Assembly: GCA_050258095.1 (NCBI GenBank)
Contig: JBLMYD010000045.1
Coordinates: forward strand, 1 to 16,115
Source: VRUE01 sp050258095
GTDB taxonomy: Bacteria > Actinomycetota > Thermoleophilia > Solirubrobacterales > 70-9
Reading direction: 5' to 3'
DNA: 16,115 nt
The number at the start of each line of letters is the position of its first letter. Position 1 is the stretch's first letter. This document shows, in pieces, positions 7,117-12,704 of the stretch. The position numbers were made by a program, and so were the translations under genes. The notes under the pieces were generated by a model, which ran no database searches, was not told where the DNA came from, and saw only the letters and a list, made by a program, of their open reading frames with translations.

Positions 7117-8495
7117 GTGCGGATCAGCCCCAGGACCTCGTCGCGCCTGGCCTCCATGTCCTCGCGCGAGACGAGCGACTCGAGGTTGAGGCGCAGCAGC
7201 GGCTCGGTGTTGGAGGGGCGGACGTTGAAGTGCCAATCGTCGTAGTCGACCGAGATGCCGTCGAGGGTCGACTGCCTGCCGTCGGCGTAGCGTTCGGCGA
7301 TCGCGGCCATCTTCGCCTCCTGGTCGTCGACCTCGGAGTTGATCTCGCCGGAGATGAAGTAGCGCGAGCGGAACTCGGCCATCAGCTCGGCCAGCGAGCG
7401 CCCCTCGAGCGAGAGCAGCTCCAGCATCAGCAGCGCCGGGATCGTCCCCGAGTCGGCGTTCCAGAAGTCGCGGAAGTAGTAGTGGCCGGAGACCTCGCCG
7501 CCGAAGACGGCGCCCTCTTCGCGCATCCGCGCCTTGAAGAAGGCGTGGCCGACGCGGGAGAGGTCGGAGCGGCCGCCCTCGGCCGCGACCAGGTCCGGCA
7601 CGGCCCGGCTCGAGCGCGGGTCGTGGAGGATCGTCGCCCCCGGGTTCTTCGAGAGCGCCGAGCGCGCCAGCAGGGCGCAGACGAAGTCGCCGTCGCAGAA
7701 CTCGCCGCTGCCGTCGATGAAGAAGCAGCGGTCGGCGTCCCCGTCCCAGGCGATGCCGAGGTCGGCGCCGCTCGCCCGCACCCGCTCGACGATCAGGCGT
7801 CGGTTCTCCTCCAGCAGCGGGTTCGGCTCGTGGTCGGGGAACTCGCCGTCGGGCTTGAAGTACATCTCGTCGAGGTCGAGGCCCAGCTCGCCGAGGATCG
7901 GCCCGACCATCGGCCCCGCCATCCCGTTGCCGCCGTCGACGACGACCTTCATCGGCGCCACCTTCGCCGGGTCGATGAAGGAGAGCGCATGGGCCCGGTA
8001 CTCCTCCCAGACGTCGACCTCCTCCAGCTTGCCGCCGCCGGGTGCGTGCCCGAGGCCGGCCTCGATCTCGCGCCGCACGTCGCCGATGCCCGCATCGCCG
8101 GAGAGGGCCAGCGCGCCCTCGCGGACCAGCTTGACCCCGGTGTAGGCCTTGGGATTGTGCGAGGCGGTGACCATCGCGCCGCCGTCGAGCTGCCGCGAGC
8201 CGACCAGGTGGTAGAGCATCTCGGTCGCGACCATCCCCGCGTCGAGCACCGTCGCGCCCTCGAAGATCATCCCGTCGCGCAGCTCGGCGGCCATCGCCGG
8301 CGCGGTGAGGCGCATGTCGCGCCCGAGCCCGACCCGCAGCTCGCCCGGCTGCTTGCCGCGCAGCCGCGCCAGCACCCGGACGAAGGCGCGGCCGATCGCC
8401 AGCGCCGTCGTCTCGTCCATCTCCTCGCCGTAGAGGCCGCGGATGTCGTACGCCTTGAAGATCCCCGGCGGCGCCAGGACCGGTTGCTCGCTCAA
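7113..8495 (-). CDS. manB: Phosphomannomutase/phosphoglucomutase
   Basis: This alpha-D-phosphohexomutase interconverts hexose 6-phosphate and hexose 1-phosphate (mannose and/or glucose), feeding nucleotide-sugar and cell-envelope glycan synthesis. At 460 aa it has the normal family length. It contains the phosphoserine loop TASHNP (Ser112), the Mg-binding loop DGDADR at 251-256, the sugar-recognition loop GEVSGH at 333-338 and the phosphate-binding loop RPSNTEP at 426-432, so all four active-site elements are intact. The start is a TTG overlapping the HIT stop as TTGA, preceded by an AAGGGGA ribosome binding site about six bases away. Its glucose 1-phosphate product would be the substrate of the cytidylyltransferase at 11961-12704, although that gene is in another transcription unit. 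Mannose versus glucose preference is not decidable here. Confidence 0.93.
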   Translation of the reverse strand: MSEQPVLAPPGIFKAYDIRGLYGEEMDETTALAIGRAFVRVLARLRGKQPGELRVGLGRDMRLTAPAMAAELRDGMIFEGATVLDAGMVATEMLYHLVGSRQLDGGAMVTASHNPKAYTGVKLVREGALALSGDAGIGDVRREIEAGLGHAPGGGKLEEVDVWEEYRAHALSFIDPAKVAPMKVVVDGGNGMAGPMVGPILGELGLDLDEMYFKPDGEFPDHEPNPLLEENRRLIVERVRASGADLGIAWDGDADRCFFIDGSGEFCDGDFVCALLARSALSKNPGATILHDPRSSRAVPDLVAAEGGRSDLSRVGHAFFKARMREEGAVFGGEVSGHYYFRDFWNADSGTIPALLMLELLSLEGRSLAELMAEFRSRYFISGEINSEVDDQEAKMAAIAERYADGRQSTLDGISVDYDDWHFNVRPSNTEPLLRLNLESLVSREDMEARRDEVLGLIRT

Positions 8496-8980
8496 AACGT
8501 CCCCTTCAGCGCCTCGTAGCTCTGCTCGAGCGTCTGCGGCATCACTTTCGTGTCGGCGATCACCGGCATGAAGTTCGTGTCGCCGCCCCAGCGGGGGACG
8601 ACGTGCATGTGGATGTGGTGCTCGACGCCTGCACCGGCGACCCGTCCCTGATTGAAGCCGACGTTGTAGCCGTGCGGCTCGTAGACGTCTTCGAGGCGGA
8701 CCATCGCCCGCCGGGCAAGGGCCATCATCTCCGCGGTCGTCTCCGCCGGCAGGTCCTGCAGCCGTCCCAGGTGCTCGTAGGGCGCGACCATCAGGTGCCC
8801 GTTCGTGTACGGGAAGAGGTTAAGGATGACGAAGCAGCGCTCGCCGCGGTGGACGATCAGGTTTGCCTCGTCATCGTCCGCCGCCGGCTTGGCGCAGAAG
8901 ATGCACTCGTCCTCGTTGTCCTTCGCCGCGTCCTTCACGTAGGAGAGGCGCCACGGCGCCCAGATCCGAAAGTTGGCCAC
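8492..8980 (-). CDS. HIT-family protein, probable Ap4A phosphorylase-type hydrolase
   Basis: This is a histidine-triad nucleotide-binding enzyme of 162 aa. The catalytic triad is HHIHMHVVPRW (H122, H124, H126). The N-terminus has APWRLSYV and a CIFC pair at 26-29, features I associate with the mycobacterial Ap4A phosphorylase (Rv2613c-like) branch, so phosphorolysis or hydrolysis of diadenosine tetraphosphate is likely; a generic HIT hydrolase is the fallback. It starts with GTG 8980. The upstream sequence offers both a TAGGAT -10-like box six bases away, suggesting a leaderless transcript, and a weak AGGA element. It is the first gene of a coupled three-gene operon, overlapping the mutase as TTGA. 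A palindromic repeat lies just upstream of its promoter. Confidence 0.92.
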   Translation of the reverse strand: MANFRIWAPWRLSYVKDAAKDNEDECIFCAKPAADDDEANLIVHRGERCFVILNLFPYTNGHLMVAPYEHLGRLQDLPAETTAEMMALARRAMVRLEDVYEPHGYNVGFNQGRVAGAGVEHHIHMHVVPRWGGDTNFMPVIADTKVMPQTLEQSYEALKGTF

Positions 8981-8986
8981 TCTCCG

Positions 8987-8992
8987 ATCCTA
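8987..8992 (-). promoter_or_regulatory. Candidate -10 box (TAGGAT) of the HIT operon
   Basis: TAGGAT on the minus strand is followed by six bases and then the GTG start of the HIT gene, fitting a leaderless mRNA. The palindromic repeat at 8997-9048 begins four bases further upstream and would occupy the -35 region. Confidence 0.35.
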
Positions 8993-8996
8993 TTGG

Positions 8997-9048
8997 GGAC
9001 GTGCCGCTCCCCGGGTGCCCAAAAAGGCACCTGGGGACCGGCACGTCC
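8997..9048. repeat. REP-like palindromic repeat, copy 1
   Basis: A 52-base nearly perfect palindrome: 23-base arms at 8997-9019 and 9026-9048 around the loop CAAAAA. The arms differ at two positions, one of which can form a G-U pair. The arms begin GGACGTGCCG and end CGGCACGTCC. A second copy begins at 16083. It lies between the corA stop and the HIT promoter and may also act as a terminator-like hairpin for corA. The size, palindromy and intergenic location resemble REP/BIME elements mobilised by RAYT transposases, but no such gene is in this window. Confidence 0.8.
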
Positions 9049-9056
9049 GCGCGGGC

Positions 9057-10064
9057 TCACAGCCAGCGGCGGCGGCGGAAGAAGAAGACCATCCCGATCA
9101 GGATCACCGCCATCACGGCGAGCACCATGAAGAAGCCGGCCTCGTTGTGTTCGAAGGGGACCCACGAGTTCATCCCCATCACGCTCGCGATCAGCGTCAG
9201 CGGCAGGATCACGACGCTGATCGAGGTCAGCACGCGGAGGATGTCGTTGAGCCGGTGCGAGATCACCGCCTCGTTGGTCTCCTCGAGCGCGACGGCGACC
9301 TCCTTGTAGTTCTCCAGCAGGTCCCAGATCCGCTCGTGCGCGTCGACGATGTCGTCGAAGTAGATCTCGAGGTCGAGGTCGGTCGCCAGGTAGCGCTGCT
9401 TGACCTTCTCCAGGTCGTGCAGCACCGGCCGCTGCGGCCGGATCACCTTGCGGAAGTTGATGATCTCCTGCTTGACGTTGGAGATGTCGCGGACGACCTC
9501 ATCCGAGCGGCCCTCGAAGATGTCGTCCTCGAGCGCGTCGAGCTTGTTGCCGATCTTGCGCAGCATCGGGAAGCAGTAGTCGAAGCTGTCGTCGACCAGC
9601 CGGTAGAGCAGGTAGCCCGAGCCGCGCGAGAAGAGCTGGTCGCGCAGCTCCTCCTTGGCGCGGCAGCGCTCGAACAGGTACTCGACCGGCTGCAGCGGCT
9701 GGTTGGGGATCGTCACCAGGTAGCCGGGCCCGACGAAGAGGTCGAGCTCGCCGGTGCCGAGCCGGCCCGCCGCCGGGTCGAAGACCGGGAAGTGCAGGAC
9801 GATGAACAGGTAGTCGTCGTAGACGTCGATCTTCGGCCGCTGGTTGCGCGAGAGCACGTCCTCGAGGTCGAGGGCGTGAAAGTCGAAGTGCTCTTCGAGC
9901 CAGGCGCGCTCCAGCGCCCCCGGCCGCTCGATGTTGACCCAGCGCAGGCCGCTGGAGTCGATCTGCTCGACGCGGGGGGCCTGTGGCTCAGACTGCGCCG
10001 GCGTGACGACGAGATCGCCGCGCCGTCCCGTCCGCCGCAGCCTGGGCTTCGGAAGGTTCGGCAT
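9057..10064 (-). CDS. corA: CorA-family magnesium/divalent cation transporter
   Basis: This membrane channel takes up Mg2+ (possibly Co2+ or Ni2+) as a pentamer. The 335-aa product has a long cytoplasmic domain of about 275 residues, including a likely coiled stalk helix (about 165-275). Two C-terminal membrane segments follow, at about 279-297 and 310-329. The signature GMN at 297-299 ends the first membrane helix, giving GMNSWVPF where many members have YGMNF. A basic tail, RRRRWL, closes the protein on the cytoplasmic side. The start is ATG 10064: the upstream frame meets a stop (TGA) three codons earlier, and only a weak GAG is seen as ribosome binding site. It is transcribed divergently from the riboswitch operon, with about 285 bases between the two start codons. 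A palindromic repeat lies just downstream. Confidence 0.94.
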   Translation of the reverse strand: MPNLPKPRLRRTGRRGDLVVTPAQSEPQAPRVEQIDSSGLRWVNIERPGALERAWLEEHFDFHALDLEDVLSRNQRPKIDVYDDYLFIVLHFPVFDPAAGRLGTGELDLFVGPGYLVTIPNQPLQPVEYLFERCRAKEELRDQLFSRGSGYLLYRLVDDSFDYCFPMLRKIGNKLDALEDDIFEGRSDEVVRDISNVKQEIINFRKVIRPQRPVLHDLEKVKQRYLATDLDLEIYFDDIVDAHERIWDLLENYKEVAVALEETNEAVISHRLNDILRVLTSISVVILPLTLIASVMGMNSWVPFEHNEAGFFMVLAVMAVILIGMVFFFRRRRWL

Positions 10065-10122
10065 CTTGCACGCTCATCGTCTCGTCGGGCATGGCCGCAC
10101 AAGGTTAACCGCAGGCCGCCGA

Positions 10123-10153
10123 TTGCGATGAACGAGATTTCCCCTGATAGAGT
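10123..10153 (+). promoter_or_regulatory. Candidate promoter of the SAM-riboswitch operon
   Basis: A TTGCGA element (10123-10128) and TAGAGT (10148-10153) preceded by TGA give a possible extended -10 promoter. The 19-base spacer is longer than ideal. Transcription would start about 10160, just upstream of the riboswitch P1 helix, which is the right place. It is weak on its own and supported mainly by position. Confidence 0.35.
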
Positions 10154-10169
10154 TCCCTGCACATAAGCG

Positions 10170-10280
10170 CCACATCAAGAGGGGTGGAGGGACTGGCCCA
10201 TAGAAGCCCCGGCAACCGCCTCGGACCACGGTTCGAGGGGAGGTGCCAACTCCAGCAGGCCGATGGCTTGGAAGATGTGG
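10170..10280 (+). promoter_or_regulatory. SAM-I (S-box) riboswitch aptamer
   Basis: The leader matches the S-box consensus element by element. P1 is formed by CCACATC (10170-10176) and GATGTGG (10274-10280), a perfect seven-pair helix. Inside are AAGAGGGGTGGAGGGACTGG, GAAGCCCCGGCAACC, and GGTGCCAACTCCAGCA followed by GGCTTGGAAG. S-adenosylmethionine binding would stabilise P1 and release the downstream terminator, switching the operon off when SAM is plentiful. S-box RNAs normally control methionine, cysteine or SAM synthesis and transport genes, so this one predicts a methionine-related role for the threonine-synthase-like gene it precedes. An open frame that starts inside it (10243) is not a gene. 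Confidence 0.95.
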
Positions 10281-10324
10281 GGGACGTCCGATCGGACCTC
10301 TGCCCCACAAGGCGGAGGTTTTTT
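10277..10324 (+). terminator. S-box expression platform: antiterminator and Rho-independent terminator
   Basis: The terminator stem is ACCTCTGCC (10296-10304) with GGCGGAGGT (10311-10319), one G-U pair, loop CCACAA, followed by a run of six T ending at 10324. The competing antiterminator pairs GTGGGG (10277-10282) with CCCCAC (10303-10308). It encloses a small hairpin, GTCC-GATC-GGAC (10286-10297). It uses the 3' strand of P1 and part of the terminator stem, so the two states exclude each other. With SAM bound, P1 forms and transcription stops. Confidence 0.88.
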
Positions 10325-10350
10325 CAGTAGGCGAGCGAAAGCGAGATCGG

Positions 10351-11583
10351 ATGGCAATCGAGAACCTGAAGTGCAAGGAGTGCGGAGCGACCTACGACCT
10401 CGGGGCGCATTTCGCCTGTGAGAACTGCTTCGGACCGCTGGAGGTCGCCTACGACTACTCGGCGCTGGAACCCGACGAGGTCAAGCGGAAGATCCAGGCC
10501 GGCTCGCAGGGGATCTGGCGCTATGCCGACTTCCTGCCCTTCGAGGGGCGCCCGGGCGACCCGCTCGAGCCGGGGCTGACGCCGCTGGTGCGCGCCGACC
10601 GCCTCGCCGAGCGGCTCGGCCTCTACGCCGAGCTCTGGGTCAAGAACGACGCCGCCAACCCGACCCACTCCTTCAAGGACCGGGTCGTCGCCGTCGCCGT
10701 CGCCAAGGCGCGCGAGCTGGGCTACGAGACGGTGGCCTGCGCCTCGACCGGCAACCTCGCCAACGCCGTCGCCGCTCACGCCGCCGCCGCCGGGCTGCGC
10801 TCCTACGTCTTCGTGCCGGCCAACCTCGAGGAGCAGAAGCTGCTCGCCACCGGCATCTACGGCACCAACCTGGTTGGGGTGCGCGGCAACTACGACGACG
10901 TCAACCGCCTCTGCACGCAGCTCGCCGAAACGCGCCCCTGGGCCTTCGTCAACGTCAACCTGCGCCCCTATTACGCCGAGGGCTCGAAGACGCTCGCCTA
11001 CGAGACCGCCGAGCAGCTCGGCTGGGAGCTGCCCGACCGCGTCGTCTGCCCGATCGCCTCCGGCTCGCTCTTCACCAAGGTCGGTCGCGGCTTCCAGGAG
11101 TGGCTCGACATCGGCCTCGTCGAGGGCCGCCAGCCGGTCTTCAACGGCGCCCAGGCGGTCGGCTGCAGCCCGGTCGCCACGGCCTTCGCCGAAGGCTGGG
11201 ACGTCTGCAAGCCGCAGCGGCCGGAGACGATCGCCAAGAGCCTGGCGATCGGCGATCCGGCCGACGGCCCCTACGCGGTCGAACAGGCCCGGCGCACGAA
11301 CGGCTCGATCGACTCGGTCAGCGACGACGAGATCCGCGACGGGATCTCGCTGCTCGCCGAGACGACGGGGATCTTCACCGAGACCGCCGGCGGCGTCACC
11401 GTCGGCGTCCTCGCCAAGCTCGCCGAGCGCGGCGACATCGGCGGCGGCGAGCGCGTCGTCGTCTACATCACCGGCGAGGGACTGAAGACGCTCGACGCAA
11501 CCCGCGATAGGTTCCGCATGCACGAGATCGACCCCGACCTCGACAGCTTCGAGGCCGAGTTCCGCGAGGAGGTAGCCGTCTGA
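10351..11583 (+). CDS. thrC: Threonine synthase-like PLP enzyme under SAM-riboswitch control
   Basis: By family this fold-type II PLP enzyme converts O-phosphohomoserine to threonine. The 410-aa product begins with a zinc ribbon (C8, C11, C23, C26), then a PLP domain with the Schiff-base lysine K109 in NPTHSFKDRVV, the phosphate loop CASTGNLANAVAA (130-142), PIASGSLFTKVG, and ITGEGLKT near the C-terminus. From memory, typical ThrC reads NPTGSFKDRGM and ASTGNTxASAAAY, so residues beside the lysine and cofactor differ; this could be a paralogue with another reaction. The ATG at 10351 begins MAIENLKCKECG; starts further upstream fall in the riboswitch. Its stop overlaps the next gene as TGATG, so the sulfur-carrier gene is translationally coupled. 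The S-box leader and this partner suggest a methionine/homocysteine role, possibly using the same phosphohomoserine substrate with a protein thiocarboxylate. Confidence 0.9.
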   Translation: MAIENLKCKECGATYDLGAHFACENCFGPLEVAYDYSALEPDEVKRKIQAGSQGIWRYADFLPFEGRPGDPLEPGLTPLVRADRLAERLGLYAELWVKNDAANPTHSFKDRVVAVAVAKARELGYETVACASTGNLANAVAAHAAAAGLRSYVFVPANLEEQKLLATGIYGTNLVGVRGNYDDVNRLCTQLAETRPWAFVNVNLRPYYAEGSKTLAYETAEQLGWELPDRVVCPIASGSLFTKVGRGFQEWLDIGLVEGRQPVFNGAQAVGCSPVATAFAEGWDVCKPQRPETIAKSLAIGDPADGPYAVEQARRTNGSIDSVSDDEIRDGISLLAETTGIFTETAGGVTVGVLAKLAERGDIGGGERVVVYITGEGLKTLDATRDRFRMHEIDPDLDSFEAEFREEVAV

Positions 11584-11855
11584 TGCCAATCACCGTGAAG
11601 ATCCCGACCCAGCTGCGCGCGGCGACGGACGGGGAGGCGGAGCTGGAGGTCTCCGGCTCGACGGTCGGCGAGGTGCTCGACGCCGTCTTCGAGGCGCACG
11701 GCACCCTGCGCGACCGGATCACCCAGGACGGCGACCTGCGCCGCTTCGTCAACGTCTACGTCGGCGGCGAGGACATCCGCTTCCAGGAAGGGCTCGCGAC
11801 CGGGGTGGACGACGGCGCCGAGGTCACTATCCTGCCGGCGGTTGCGGGCGGTTAA
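11583..11855 (+). CDS. CysO-like sulfur-carrier protein (MoaD/ThiS superfamily)
   Basis: This is a small ubiquitin-fold sulfur carrier of 90 aa. It ends in VAGG; the C-terminal Gly-Gly is the residue pair that MoeB/ThiF-type enzymes adenylate and convert to a thiocarboxylate. The stretch RRFVNVYVGGEDIRF and the tail VTILPAVAGG are very close to what I recall of mycobacterial CysO, which donates sulfur to O-phosphoserine through CysM. No CysM, Mec peptidase or MoeB-type gene is visible here. Instead the partner is a threonine-synthase-like enzyme, whose stop codon overlaps this ATG by one base. That coupling and the shared SAM riboswitch argue that it supplies sulfur in methionine rather than cysteine or molybdopterin synthesis. 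MoaD or a general carrier role is the alternative. Confidence 0.88.
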   Translation: MPITVKIPTQLRAATDGEAELEVSGSTVGEVLDAVFEAHGTLRDRITQDGDLRRFVNVYVGGEDIRFQEGLATGVDDGAEVTILPAVAGG

Positions 11856-11967
11856 GGTCCATCAGGCAGGGGTTCCGCTTAACTTTTTCGAGAATCGCTG
11901 GATGGCTTACGCCGTGGATGAGCGCCCGCGAAAAAGTACAAGACGCTTCACCCCCGCCTGATGGACC
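11856..11967. repeat. Nested 112-base inverted repeat between the sulfur-carrier and sugar operons
   Basis: GGTCCATCAGGCAGGGGT (11856-11873) is repeated inverted at 11950-11967 with 17 of 18 pairs matching. Inside, ACTTTTTCG (11882-11890) and CGAAAAAGT (11929-11937) are perfect complements. Near the centre are GGC-TTAC-GCC and CGCT/AGCG. The left arm begins directly after the carrier stop codon, and the right arm contains the ATG of the cytidylyltransferase. It could be a transcription terminator or attenuator, a translation-blocking hairpin, or a small palindromic insertion. Confidence 0.75.
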
Positions 11968-12704
11968 CCACGCGCCCGACCGTCGTCATTCTCTGTGGAG
12001 GCCGAGGGACCAGGCTGCGCGAGCACACCGAAACGCTGCCCAAGGCGCTGGTCGAGATCGGCGGCAAGCCGATCCTCTGGCACGTGATCGGCATCTACGC
12101 GGCGCAGGGCTTCCGGCGGTTCGTCCTCGCCACCGGCTATCTCGGCGAGATGGTCGCGGACTTCGTCGGGTCGACCCCCTGGCCCGATGGGGTCGAGGTG
12201 GAGTGCGTCGAGACGGGGCTCGACACGCCGACAGGTGGCCGGCTCGCGCGGCTGCGCGACCGCATCGGCGACGCTCCCTTCTGCGCGACCTACGCCGACG
12301 GGGTCGCCGACGTCGACCTCGGGGCGCTGCTCGAGTTCCACGGCGAGCACGGCGCCGCCGCGACGGTGACCGTGGTGAGGCCGGAGCTACAGTGGGGCGT
12401 CGCCCGGATCGGCGCCGACGACGCCGTCGAGGGCTTCGTCGAGAAGCCGCGCAGCGAGCACTGGATCAACGGCGGCTTCTTCTGCTTCGAGCCCGCCGCC
12501 CTCGACTACCTGGACGACGACAGCGTCCTCGAGCGCGAGCCGCTGGAGCGACTTGCCGCCGACGGGCAGCTGCGCGCCTTCCGTCACGAGGGCTTCTGGG
12601 ACTGCATGGACACCTACAAGGACACGGTCGTCCTCAACAGCCTCTGGGCGAGCGGCGACCCACCCTGGACGGTCTGGCCGCGAGCGACGGCGCCGGAGCG
12701 ATGA
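11961..12704 (+). CDS. rfbF: Glucose-1-phosphate cytidylyltransferase (RfbF-like)
   Basis: This cytoplasmic nucleotidyltransferase should make CDP-glucose from CTP and alpha-D-glucose 1-phosphate, the first step of CDP-deoxysugar synthesis. The 247-aa product has the nucleotide loop CGGRGTRLRE (12-21), the PKALVEIGGKPILWH segment (27-41), and YADGVADVDL with the metal-binding Asp113. It also has the RfbF-type features TGGRLARLRDRIGD, WINGGFFCFEP, EREPLERLAADGQL and GFWDCMDTYKD. These long matches favour RfbF over generic sugar nucleotidyltransferases. The start is ATG 11961, the only start in frame after a stop at 11919; it has no Shine-Dalgarno and lies inside the right arm of a large inverted repeat. 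The stop overlaps the next ATG as ATGA, coupling it to the dehydratase. Confidence 0.88.
   Translation: MDPTRPTVVILCGGRGTRLREHTETLPKALVEIGGKPILWHVIGIYAAQGFRRFVLATGYLGEMVADFVGSTPWPDGVEVECVETGLDTPTGGRLARLRDRIGDAPFCATYADGVADVDLGALLEFHGEHGAAATVTVVRPELQWGVARIGADDAVEGFVEKPRSEHWINGGFFCFEPAALDYLDDDSVLEREPLERLAADGQLRAFRHEGFWDCMDTYKDTVVLNSLWASGDPPWTVWPRATAPER

Noticed and set aside
6085..10166. Long plus-strand frames at 6085-7245, 7092-8519 and 8973-10166
   Set aside because: They are antisense shadows of the hydrolase, mutase and CorA genes, each of which shows catalytic or signature motifs.
10243..10350. Earlier start for the threonine-synthase-like gene
   Set aside because: This segment is the S-box aptamer and terminator; the zinc-ribbon N-terminus begins naturally at ATG 10351.
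10324..11589. Minus-strand 421-codon frame opposite the threonine-synthase-like gene
   Set aside because: Asp/Val/Gly/Leu-rich shadow with no motif; the opposite strand is clearly coding.
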